DNA of 64,000 nt, taken from NCBI GenBank assembly GCA_022711755.1, contig JAKLEA010000014.1:62001-126000 (forward strand). The letters run 5' to 3'. A program made the position numbers and the translations under genes. The notes under the pieces were generated by a model. That model was not told the origin of the DNA. It was given only the letters and a program-made list of their open reading frames with translations, and did not search any database. The stretch is from Planctomycetota bacterium (GTDB taxonomy: Bacteria; Planctomycetota; Brocadiia; SM23-32; JAKLEA01). This document shows, piece by piece, positions 55,349-63,498 of this stretch; positions within the stretch are counted from its first letter, which is position 1; each line of letters begins with the position of its first letter.

Positions 55349-57628
55349 TCAATCAAGTCCGTCGTCTCCCGCCGGAGCGAAGGCGAAGGATGCCTGAATC
55401 GAGTATCCGCAAGTGCAGCCGGAACTGGCCTCCGGAACAAGCGCCAGCCCTCCGGCGGGGACGATGTTTATCCAGCACCCGGGCCGCGAGACGCTGCTCA
55501 GACGCGACATTATCCCGCCGTTGCGCGTATCGTACATCGTCGGGTTGCCATCGCGGAAGAAAATACACGACGCCGAGGCGGAAATCGTGCCGCACCCGCC
55601 GCGCGCGGGCATCACCCAGTCCCTCCCGCCGCCGGTCGGATCAACCCGTTTCCCCGTCTTCAGCTCATACGCGCAAGGTTCCGCGAATATGAAATTCCCC
55701 GCAATGACGGGGTGGTGAACCTGCTCGCCGTGGTCGCCGCCGATTCCGCCCTTGTTATTTGGATGATCCGCCCGCCACAGGAGCGCCCCGCTTGTGGCGT
55801 CGAAGCCGTATAGGAAGTACCACGCCTTGCCCTCGCGGTTACTGGAGCCTTGAACCAGCAATATCCCGTCCGCGTAACTGAAGTAAAGGCAATGCTGGCA
55901 GTCGCGCAGATCGGGCTTCTCCCGCCAGAGGACCTGCCCCGTCGCGGCGTCAAGGCAGACTATGCTTATCCCGTCGCCTTCGGCCAGAGTTGGAAGATTG
56001 ACCAGCCCGTCGGCAGATTCTGCGGCCTTTGGGGACGCGCTTTCCGCGAAGAACAACCTGCCGTCGCCGATGGCGATGGCGGGAGTGATTATCACCCCTG
56101 ACTTGTAAGTCCAAAGAGTTTCACCCGTGTGACGGTCAAGTGCGAAGAGGGAATCGCTAGTAACCATGCCCTTGAAGTCGCCCCACTGAATTTCGTAATC
56201 GGCGGCCTTCCCGATGGAACTGTAGACCGCGCCCTGTTTACGCCCGCTGCCGAATAACATTGAACCGGCAATTGCGGTGTAACCCCAATGGCGCGTTTGA
56301 TTTTCGACAAGCTGGGGCATCGTGAAGGTGGCGGACGGCCTGCCGGTCTGAGCGTCAACGCAGACGCAGCGATCCTCGGTGGCGACATATAAGTAGGAGT
56401 CTGACAAGGCCATGCTGCCGGCCTCGCGCGGGGCGGCCAGGCGGCGCGTGCCGGGAATGTCCAGGTCCCAGAGGCGCGTCCCATTATAAGCGTCAACCGC
56501 AATTATCCTGTTGTCCGCCGGGATGAACATGCGTCCGTGCGCCGCAAGCGGCGATACCGTCCGGTGGTGACGGTCAATCATCAATCGCGGACCGGGAAGC
56601 CCGAACCATTGGACGCGCGTCGGATTGCCGATGCGAGCATCGCCGCTGCAGGCCGTGTTGGCGGGAGTGGCGTACATATGCGTCCATTGCCCTGCGCCGG
56701 GCAGCGGTCCGCGCCGGATCATTATCCATGATCCCTCATCGGGCATTTTGACGGCTTGGGCGTTCTTTGCCCTTTCCAGCCAGACCGCCAGGGCAGAGTC
56801 TGAAACCTTTTTCTTCGGCGAACCCAGAATGATCGCCCCGCCGGGCGCAAGCAGGCGATATGCCTCCCTGCCGGTCGAGGGGAACTTGCCGTCGAGCAGC
56901 ATGGAATCGCTGACAATAAGATTCGCAAAGTAGTTTGTATAAGGCAGTTGTGACAGATCGGCATGTTCCACTGAGACCCGTGAGCCGTAAATGCCGGCCT
57001 TTGAAAGAGCAGTTCTGGCTTCGGTGACCTTCGCAAGGTCGTCCTCGACGCATACGATCGTAAGGTCCGAACGGCGGGCAATTTCATAAGCCAGCCGCCC
57101 TTCCCTGCCTCCAACTACCAGACAGTAACCCTTCCTGATACCGCAACGGGACAGAATCAATTCTACCGCATTCTCATAAACCTTTGCCGGATCATCAGTT
57201 GCGTAAGGTGACGGCCCTGTTTCGGGATATGGGACAACCTCCGTCGTATCGAAGGCGAATGAAGCTGACCTGTATTCCTCTCCGGATTTTCCCTGCATCG
57301 CTATTAAATAATGGTATGTATGAGCAGGCAGCAGGTCGGGCAACTCGACCTCGTGCCTGCGGCCGTTTGATTTTGACTGGACGGAGGATGTTTTGGAATC
57401 CTGTAGTCCGAATTCGACCTTGGCCGCCCCCAGGATTGTTGCCTCCCATTCGATGACGGCGCTGCCCGGCCTGATGTGCCGGACATACGGGCCTGCCTTG
57501 AAGATCAGCGGCTGACTCTTTATATCGCTGACGGCGTTCTGAGCGGGGCAGACTCCCGCAAAGAGAATCAGCGCAACAGTCAGGGCAGGTAGGATACCCG
57601 TTTTTATAATTCTTCTGCTGATATTCAT
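55349..57628 (-). CDS. Exported propeller protein with methyltransferase-like insert
   Basis: A 759-residue protein with a signal peptide (MNISRRIIKTGILPALTVAL then FAGVCPAQ). Residues 40-130 are fibronectin/PapD-like (YVRHIRPGSAVIEWEAT). Residues 150-310 have a class I methyltransferase Rossmann fold: GYCLVVGGREGRLAYEIAR, LTIVCVEDD, VEHADLSQLPY and RLLAPGGAIILGSP. Residues 330-759 are a PQQ-type propeller (IIAVDAYNGTRLWDLD, CVDAQTGRPS, YGFDATSGALLWR). S-adenosylmethionine is not normally outside the cell, so the Rossmann part may be structural. It overlaps the previous stop by ATGA (57625-57628) and has its own signal peptide. Confidence 0.8.
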   Translation of the reverse strand: MNISRRIIKTGILPALTVALILFAGVCPAQNAVSDIKSQPLIFKAGPYVRHIRPGSAVIEWEATILGAAKVEFGLQDSKTSSVQSKSNGRRHEVELPDLLPAHTYHYLIAMQGKSGEEYRSASFAFDTTEVVPYPETGPSPYATDDPAKVYENAVELILSRCGIRKGYCLVVGGREGRLAYEIARRSDLTIVCVEDDLAKVTEARTALSKAGIYGSRVSVEHADLSQLPYTNYFANLIVSDSMLLDGKFPSTGREAYRLLAPGGAIILGSPKKKVSDSALAVWLERAKNAQAVKMPDEGSWIMIRRGPLPGAGQWTHMYATPANTACSGDARIGNPTRVQWFGLPGPRLMIDRHHRTVSPLAAHGRMFIPADNRIIAVDAYNGTRLWDLDIPGTRRLAAPREAGSMALSDSYLYVATEDRCVCVDAQTGRPSATFTMPQLVENQTRHWGYTAIAGSMLFGSGRKQGAVYSSIGKAADYEIQWGDFKGMVTSDSLFALDRHTGETLWTYKSGVIITPAIAIGDGRLFFAESASPKAAESADGLVNLPTLAEGDGISIVCLDAATGQVLWREKPDLRDCQHCLYFSYADGILLVQGSSNREGKAWYFLYGFDATSGALLWRADHPNNKGGIGGDHGEQVHHPVIAGNFIFAEPCAYELKTGKRVDPTGGGRDWVMPARGGCGTISASASCIFFRDGNPTMYDTRNGGIMSRLSSVSRPGCWINIVPAGGLALVPEASSGCTCGYSIQASFAFAPAGDDGLD

Positions 57629-59034
57629 TTCTTTTCAGGCCGGTAACAATGAATCACGCCCTGGTCCGTGCTGACGAAAAGACGCCCTGAGGCGACCGTA
57701 AGCCCATATGCGCGCCCCTCTGCCGGTCCCTTCCAGACAAGGCTTCCGTCCTTCGCGCTGTAGGCCGCGACCTCCCCGTCCCCGCCCGCAAAGAGCAGTT
57801 CCCCGGCCATGATCAGCTCATTGTTGTGGCTGCATGGGATGTTCCACATGACCGATTGCTTCATTCCGGCCTCGACCTTGGCCGCCGTTCCCTTCAGGGA
57901 ATTCAGCTTTGCGGTAAGGTTTATAGCCTCCGCCGGGCCGACCCCGCCTTTCAACTTCTGCGAAATCTGTTCCTGGCTCTTGCGCAGTTCATTCAGCCGT
58001 CGGGCCTGTTCCAGCCTGTGTATGCGGTCAACGGCAATTATCGCCGTCTCTGTCTGAAGGTAGGACATGCGCTCTCTGACGACCATGCGGAGTCCTTCAA
58101 ATGTCGCAATCGTCTCATTCGTTTCCGGATCGGCCATTCCAATCTCGCCTGTGCTGCCGGGGCCGAAAGCCACGGAATCCCCCGTCAGGAGCGCAAAGGC
58201 CCCTGCCGGCCCGCCGAGAGCGCCTAGGAAACTGCCGTCGCCCATGTCGAAGACAACCGGGTTTGCGCGTCCGGTGGGCGCGTAAAGTTTTGTCTGGGAC
58301 GCCAGCATGTACCCCTGCGGTGAAATGTCCATCAGAGGTTTGTTCCAGATGGTTGCTCCGTCATCGGTTTTCAGGGCGCAGAGGGCGACTCCGGCCTCCG
58401 GGAAGATCCCCGCGCAACCGTAGACCGCCCCGCCGTCAACGACAAGGCCGGTGCGAACCGGAGAGACGGAAATCAGTCTGCCGTTTCCAGGGATTTTCCT
58501 CTGGGATTTGCATATACGGACCTTCCAAACGACCTTTCCGACGGTAATCTCTATACAATATATATAGCCGTCATCCGATCCGGCATAAAGCCTGCCCATG
58601 TAGACCGCCGGAGCAAGTCTCACAGGCCCATCCGTGTAGCAAGTCCATAATACATGTCCACTTGTGACATCGAGACATCGTATCTGATCATCCGCCGAAG
58701 AGCCATAAAACAGATTATTCCCGGCTATGACCGGTTGGAAGGCACGGTCATATGTGACACGGGGCGCGGGGTTACTTATGTGGTGCCAGAAATCGGCCTT
58801 TGCCGGGGGCGGCCATGCGGGGCGGGGCAACTGGGGCGAATGGTGAGACCATGCCAGCGCGAGAGGCGCGGCAATAGTTTCCTCTGTTACCCCGCTTCGC
58901 GCATTGTCGTGTCTGTAGGTAGGCCAGTCATCGGCCTTAAGAAGGGAGGAAGCGATCAGAAGCAGCGTAAAAATCAAGGCTGCCCGCGTTGATTCATTAC
59001 CTGATTGGGAGAGATTTTTTTTCCTGATCGGCAT
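57625..59034 (-). CDS. Exported PQQ-propeller-like protein
   Basis: A 469-residue protein with an N-terminal export signal (RAALIFTLLLIASSLLKADD). WPTYRHDNARSGVTEE is the standard opening of PQQ-like propellers in Planctomycetota-type exported proteins. Blade repeats follow (RCLDVTSGHVLWTCY, YCIEITVGKVVWKV, AAYSAKDGSLVWKG). Residues 328-375 insert a helical coiled coil (HRLEQARRLNELRKSQEQIS). It likely lacks the PQQ site and acts as a scaffold. It overlaps the downstream gene by ATGA, so the two form one unit. No ribosome site is seen upstream of the ATG. Confidence 0.82.
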   Translation of the reverse strand: MPIRKKNLSQSGNESTRAALIFTLLLIASSLLKADDWPTYRHDNARSGVTEETIAAPLALAWSHHSPQLPRPAWPPPAKADFWHHISNPAPRVTYDRAFQPVIAGNNLFYGSSADDQIRCLDVTSGHVLWTCYTDGPVRLAPAVYMGRLYAGSDDGYIYCIEITVGKVVWKVRICKSQRKIPGNGRLISVSPVRTGLVVDGGAVYGCAGIFPEAGVALCALKTDDGATIWNKPLMDISPQGYMLASQTKLYAPTGRANPVVFDMGDGSFLGALGGPAGAFALLTGDSVAFGPGSTGEIGMADPETNETIATFEGLRMVVRERMSYLQTETAIIAVDRIHRLEQARRLNELRKSQEQISQKLKGGVGPAEAINLTAKLNSLKGTAAKVEAGMKQSVMWNIPCSHNNELIMAGELLFAGGDGEVAAYSAKDGSLVWKGPAEGRAYGLTVASGRLFVSTDQGVIHCYRPEKK

Positions 59035-59368
59035 AGTAGTACGATTACAGATCGGGTATTAGCAAAAAAGAACGCGTTACGTCAGTGCCATGATGATTGC
59101 GCCGCATCGGGGGAGAGTCAATCGAAATCGCTGTAAAAAGGGGGATTCAAGCGTTTCCAGCAGGTATTGCTGGATGAGATAGCCATGCGCTGGGGCGATA
59201 CGTTCACAATGGAGGATCAAAACATCAGGCGGGGGGAAAGACATGGGATGTCGGGTGAAAAAAAATTGTGAAATTCGCTTGACCATGCCATCCATCCGGG
59301 TTACAATCCGCCTAGATTCGTAGGGATTTTGTCTTTGCACCAGGAAGGTCAGCAAGGAGAAGAATGGC
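59035..59368. other. Intergenic region before PEP-CTERM pair
   Basis: A 334-base gap with one promoter (59279-59307) and a short A-run at 59258-59265. Nothing else was recognised; an antisense frame across 59077-59448 has no ribosome site or family features. Confidence 0.6.
59279..59307 (+). promoter_or_regulatory. Promoter of PEP-CTERM gene at 59369
   Basis: TTGACC (59279-59284), 17 bases, TACAAT (59302-59307). The leader is about 55 bases. Confidence 0.75.
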
Positions 59369-60574
59369 ATGAAGAGAATCGGATTATCACTGGTTGTAGC
59401 GTTGATGGCGTGCATGTGCCTCACGGCGCAGGCCCAGTGGGACACCATTGGCGACTATGCGCTGGACCTCATCAATGACAATTACGACGAGGTTGGCGCT
59501 TTCGATGTCAGAGCCTCCGGGACGGCGGCCGGGACGGCATTGTTTGTTCCTTCTGCCATTGATGCCGGCGGAGTTCCTAGCCGAGGGTTGATCGGCTATG
59601 ACTACACGATTGTCCACACGCCGGAACCTCCGGGATCAGTCCTCACCGTTGCCGCTCCGACCTCCGGTTCATGGGCGGAACTTGAAGACAGTTTGATTTA
59701 TACTTATGATTATGCCTCGGCAACGGTTGGTGGCGGCGACCCCGTGCAGCAGAACCTGATGTCCCTCTCGACTTTTGCGTTTGCCGGGGACCCCGGAATG
59801 ACGACGCCGGTAATTGACGCCGCCGGTCCGAACAGCTACACATGGGCCGAAGTGCGCGATGCAGCCGAAGACGGATATGACGATCTTCCGTCCGACATTC
59901 AGGATGCAGTTGATCAGGTCATTGACGATATTCGCGCCTCCTCTGAATATGCCGAGGTTGGCGATTACCTGATGAACGCTTCCGGATCTGGCGCCGTCCG
60001 CGCGGATCACGTCTACATCGAAGGTCCGGTCGGCATGGTTGATATCGAAGTAACGATAGCAATCAGTGCCAGTCTTATAGCCAGTGCTTCAAGCTCGACC
60101 GGTCAATCTGGAGCCGCCACAGGCGTCGCGTTCGGCATAGGCGCGGCCAATGCCTCCTTCAGCGACGGCGAGTACGGCGCTGCGGGTATCTGGGCGCACG
60201 GAAGCGGCATGTATGACGTAGGCACGGCTGGGCTGGTTGCAAGCAGCGACCTTGCCCCCGGTTCCCCCGGAACCTATACCCTGAGCGGCACCTACACAGT
60301 GACGCTGACCGTCCCCGCTCTTCCGGGCGTTGCCTGGGAAGGTGAGGCGATTGATCCCTTCGTGGTTGGTTTCGGTGTTGTTTCCGGTTCAGTGGCCGGC
60401 CGCGATGACATGGAATCAGGCGTCAGCGCAGTTGCTTTGAGCGATGTCTACTTCGGTGTAGTGGGCATTACGGCCCCGTCAGGCTATATGGTTCACCTCG
60501 TCCCCGAACCCAGTTCGCTGGCTCTGCTGGCTCTGGGCGTCGGCGGCGTCCTGCTCCGCCGCAGGAAGAAGTAA
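59369..60574 (+). CDS. PEP-CTERM protein, paralogue 1
   Basis: A 401-residue protein with a signal peptide (MKRIGLSLVVALMACMCLTA). The mature part starts WDTIGDYALDLINDNYDEVG. The end is LVPEPSSLALLALGVGGVLL followed by RRRKK, a PEP-CTERM signal. Blocks DPFVVGFGVVSGSVAG and FGIGAANASFSDGEYGAAG match the next gene. Composition is rich in Gly, Ser, Ala and poor in Lys. AAGGAG lies before the ATG. Role unknown; it is expected on the envelope or in the extracellular matrix. A strong terminator follows. Confidence 0.88.
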   Translation: MKRIGLSLVVALMACMCLTAQAQWDTIGDYALDLINDNYDEVGAFDVRASGTAAGTALFVPSAIDAGGVPSRGLIGYDYTIVHTPEPPGSVLTVAAPTSGSWAELEDSLIYTYDYASATVGGGDPVQQNLMSLSTFAFAGDPGMTTPVIDAAGPNSYTWAEVRDAAEDGYDDLPSDIQDAVDQVIDDIRASSEYAEVGDYLMNASGSGAVRADHVYIEGPVGMVDIEVTIAISASLIASASSSTGQSGAATGVAFGIGAANASFSDGEYGAAGIWAHGSGMYDVGTAGLVASSDLAPGSPGTYTLSGTYTVTLTVPALPGVAWEGEAIDPFVVGFGVVSGSVAGRDDMESGVSAVALSDVYFGVVGITAPSGYMVHLVPEPSSLALLALGVGGVLLRRRKK

Positions 60575-60603
60575 GACGGCCGTCTGTTGAAAAGACCTTC
60601 CAG

Positions 60604-60640
60604 GAGGCCCTCGGATAAAACCGAGGGCCTCTTTGTTTTA
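60604..60640 (+). terminator. Intrinsic terminator after PEP-CTERM paralogue 1
   Basis: An 11-base perfect stem (GAGGCCCTCGG/CCGAGGGCCTC), loop ATAAAA, then TTTGTTTT. Confidence 0.92.
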
Positions 60641-60889
60641 CGGTTACATCGCATTAGCTGAAGCGCGGTATGACTTCCACCTGCTGGACGGCGGGAATTT
60701 TACCGATTATAGTCGGAGTGTAATGCCATTGACGGGCTCGTATCCTTGGATTGCGCTCGTCAGCAGGGCTGACGCGCTTGCTTGCGCCTTCAGGCGGCGG
60801 GCTTGCCTGCCGCAGTTACGCATCGAAAGCTGAGAAATGCCTTTCATGCGCCGCAGCAAGAAGCACGCTTCAAGCTGCGGCTAACGGTA

Positions 60890-60935
60890 AGGCGGCGGCA
60901 AGCCGCCGCACTCCAAGGGCGGGCCACGCGTCTTT
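60890..60935. repeat. Dispersed element family C
   Basis: AAGGCGGCGGCAAGCCGCCG followed by CACTCCAAGGGCGGGCCACG. It contains the GGCGGC/GCCGCC hairpin and matches 7376-7440 over its right half. Confidence 0.7.
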
Positions 60936-60951
60936 CAGTGACCCCATAAGT

Positions 60952-60967
60952 CAAAGTCTTGACTTTG
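60952..60967. repeat. 16-bp palindrome beside promoter
   Basis: CAAAGTC, TT, GACTTTG: perfectly symmetric, ending one base before the -35 box. It could be an operator. Confidence 0.55.
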
Positions 60968-60968
60968 C

Positions 60969-60997
60969 TTCACCACGTGGGCTTGCGCGGTTATAAT
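60969..60997 (+). promoter_or_regulatory. Promoter of PEP-CTERM gene at 61026
   Basis: TTCACC (60969-60974), 17 bases, TATAAT (60992-60997). The leader is about 23 bases. Confidence 0.65.
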
Positions 60998-61025
60998 GGG
61001 ATAGGCTCTTACGGAGGTAACTGTG

Positions 61026-62150
61026 ATGAGAATGCGTTTTTGCCTGGCAATAGCAGTGATGATACTGTCCGCCGGGATTGCGTCCGCCCAATCGAACTGG
61101 GAGGCAATCGGCGATTACCTGATTCAAGGGGTTCAGGACTATTACGTTGAAGCAGGTCCGGCGCTGCCCGCCCGACAGGGCATTGCGATCGGCATCACAT
61201 ATGCCGGCGCGGGATGGGACGCGCAGTATGCGCACGATATAACCGATCCCGCTGCGGACCTTGCTGCGCGGTCTGAAGCCTGGGACAACAACGTGACGAT
61301 CTATGGGCAAGGCTCTGCGACCGTTACGGGCGACGAAGAGATCGGCGTGGCGGCGCTGGCTTCATTTGGCCCTCCGTCCAACGGTGATATCGTAAGATAC
61401 CTCGAGCCGAACGCGCTGACGGCGGAGGAAGTCATGCAGGGGCTTGATCAGTTATGGCCCAGCCTGCCCGCAGATGCGCAGGAGGCTTTGGCGGCGGAAT
61501 ATGAAGCCTTCACGAATTCAGATGAATATCAGGCGCTGGCCGGGCATCAGATCAACGCGGCCGCAGCCGCAGCCGCCCAGACCCGGCATTACAGGCTCGA
61601 TGGGATCGCCGCGCCCGGCGGGACAGTCCCGTTGATAATCCGTCTGAGCGTTGACGGAGGCCTTTACGCAGTCGCGCAGGGGGAGGGTATTAATGCGGCC
61701 GGCGCGGGAATCGTGGTCGGCGTCGGGTTGGCCAACGGCAGCCATGCGGACGGGTGGTGGGGCGCGGCCGGATATGCCGACGCCGGACCGGGCAATCGCG
61801 AACTGAGCGTCTATGGAGGATTCGCCGCAGCCGATTTCCAATCGGACACGATCTTCGGCATCGCCGACGGGTTTTTGCAGAACGGAACATATGAGATTAT
61901 TCTCGATGCGCCGGTCGCTGATCCGTTCTTTGTCGGATTCGGCGTAATCACGGTTGCCGGGGCGGCGCGCCATCCGCTTACGGCGGAGATGCTCGTTGGA
62001 GGCGCGGCGGATTACTCTTCAACGATAACATGGAGCATCGAGGCGCCGGACGGTTACTCGCTGGTTCTGATTCCGGAGCCTGCGAGCGCCGCGCTTATGG
62101 CGCTCGGGATTGCCGTCGCCGGGATTGCGCGGCGTTTCAGAAAGTCGTGA
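61026..62150 (+). CDS. PEP-CTERM protein, paralogue 2
   Basis: The start is ATG 61026 (MRMRFCLAIAVMILSAG) with GGAGG 8 bases upstream; GTG 61023 is possible. The 374-residue protein has a signal peptide ending ASAQ and ends IPEPASAALMALGIAVAGIA then RRFRK, a PEP-CTERM signal. NWEAIGDYLIQGVQDYYVEAG at the mature start parallels the first paralogue, as do DPFFVGFGVITVAGAA and VGVGLANGSHADGWWGAAG. So the two genes arose by duplication and have diverged strongly. Function unknown. Confidence 0.87.
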   Translation: MRMRFCLAIAVMILSAGIASAQSNWEAIGDYLIQGVQDYYVEAGPALPARQGIAIGITYAGAGWDAQYAHDITDPAADLAARSEAWDNNVTIYGQGSATVTGDEEIGVAALASFGPPSNGDIVRYLEPNALTAEEVMQGLDQLWPSLPADAQEALAAEYEAFTNSDEYQALAGHQINAAAAAAAQTRHYRLDGIAAPGGTVPLIIRLSVDGGLYAVAQGEGINAAGAGIVVGVGLANGSHADGWWGAAGYADAGPGNRELSVYGGFAAADFQSDTIFGIADGFLQNGTYEIILDAPVADPFFVGFGVITVAGAARHPLTAEMLVGGAADYSSTITWSIEAPDGYSLVLIPEPASAALMALGIAVAGIARRFRKS

Positions 62151-62295
62151 GAACACCGCGCTAAAGCGCGATCGGAATCCAATATTCGCCGCCCTTCCAG
62201 ACGCGGGGCGACGCGGATTGTTTCCAGATGTTACCTGAAGTATCCCATTGTCGAATCGCGGCGAGTCCTGATTGCCTGAGAGCGGAAATCCAATC

Positions 62296-63444
62296 ATGAA
62301 AATCATTGCCGACGAGAATATACCCTTCGCCCGGGACTCCTTCTCTACAATCGGCGAGGTTGTGACAATGCCCGGCAGGGCGATGACCGCCGAAAGTATT
62401 GCCGGGGCGGAACTGCTGATGGTCCGATCGGTGACGAAGGTCAATGAGAAGCTGCTTGTTGGAACGCGCGTCTGTTTCGTCGCCACAGCCACCATCGGCA
62501 CCGATCATATGGACACGGATTGGCTGGATCGCGCGAAGATCGCATGGGCCGCCGCGCCCGGGTCGAACGCGAATTCCGTTTCGGAATACATAACTGCGGC
62601 GCTGCTGGTTGTCTCCGGCAGGATGGGCATCTCCCTGGCCGGGAAAAAGATCGGCGTCGTAGGCGTCGGCAACGTCGGAAGCCGCGTCGTCCGGAAGTGC
62701 GAGGCGCTTGGGATGACGCCGATGCGGAACGATCCGCCGCTGGCTGAAAAGACCGGCGACGCGAAATACCGTCCGATTGAGGAGATTCTCGAGCAGGCGG
62801 ACGTGATCACGCTGCACACTCCGCTGACGCGCGAAGGTCGCCACGCGACGCATCACCTTGCCGACGGTGATTTCATCTCGCGCATGAAACCCGGCGCGAT
62901 TTTGTTCAATTCTTCTCGCGGCCCGGTGGTAGAACCTTCAGCCTTGCGGGTTGCCTTGAAATCCGGGCGGCTTGCTGCGGCGGTTCTGGACGTGTGGGAG
63001 AATGAGCCGGCGATCTCGCGCGAACTCCTCGGTGAGGTCGCCATCGGCACGCCGCACATCGCGGGTTACAGCTTCGACGGCAAGGTGAACGGCACGCAGA
63101 TGATTTACGAGGCGGCCTGCGCTTTCCTGGGCGTCAAGCCGACATGGCGCCCCGGCAATGACCTCCCCCCCCCCGCGAACCCACAAATCGCAGTTTTATC
63201 CGCCATCCGCTCAGAAGAGGATGAGCTTCGCCGGATTGTCATCGGAGCGTACGACATTCTTGCCGACGACGCGGCGCTTCGCGGCGTTCTGAAGGTTTCG
63301 GAAGGGGAGGTTGGGCCGTATTTCGATAAGCTTCGCAAGCAGTACCCGATAAGGCGCGAGTTCCAGAACGTGACGATAACAGGCGCGCCGGCGGGTTCGT
63401 CCCTCGCGGCAAAGCTGTCCGGACTCGGTTTCCGCACCGCCTGA
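62296..63444 (+). CDS. pdxB: 4-phosphoerythronate dehydrogenase
   Basis: The start is ATG 62296 (MKIIADENIPFARDSFS). The 382-residue protein follows PdxB closely: LLMVRSVTKVNEKLL, VATATIGTDHMDTDWL, APGSNANSVSEYI, GVVGVGNVGSRVV (NAD loop), NSSRGPVVEPSAL (catalytic Arg), WENEPAIS (Glu) and GTPHIAGYSFDGKV (His). It oxidises 4-phosphoerythronate in the DXP-independent pyridoxal phosphate route. A run of 10 C (63165-63174) codes for the Pro-rich joint before the C-terminal dimer domain; its length must stay in frame. Ribosome site weak. Confidence 0.9.
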   Translation: MKIIADENIPFARDSFSTIGEVVTMPGRAMTAESIAGAELLMVRSVTKVNEKLLVGTRVCFVATATIGTDHMDTDWLDRAKIAWAAAPGSNANSVSEYITAALLVVSGRMGISLAGKKIGVVGVGNVGSRVVRKCEALGMTPMRNDPPLAEKTGDAKYRPIEEILEQADVITLHTPLTREGRHATHHLADGDFISRMKPGAILFNSSRGPVVEPSALRVALKSGRLAAAVLDVWENEPAISRELLGEVAIGTPHIAGYSFDGKVNGTQMIYEAACAFLGVKPTWRPGNDLPPPANPQIAVLSAIRSEEDELRRIVIGAYDILADDAALRGVLKVSEGEVGPYFDKLRKQYPIRREFQNVTITGAPAGSSLAAKLSGLGFRTA

Positions 63445-63498
63445 TCATCCCCCCTCCGGCATCGTGGCGGACTTGGTCATTTCTGCGGGAGAGATTGA

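Larger units (their letters stand above)
60575..61025. other. Intergenic region between PEP-CTERM paralogues
   Basis: A 451-base gap with a terminator (60604-60640), family C repeats (60740-60935), a 16-base palindrome (60952-60967) and a promoter (60969-60997). No gene is supported. Confidence 0.65.

Noticed and set aside
57625..57628. The ATGA junction of the two propeller genes read as a frameshift splitting one gene.
   Set aside because: The downstream protein has its own complete signal peptide right after the overlap, so two separate exported proteins fit better. A split of an ancestral fusion remains possible.
59077..59448. A 123-codon minus-strand frame before the PEP-CTERM gene.
   Set aside because: It covers the promoter and the N-terminus of the real gene on the other strand and has no ribosome site or motif.
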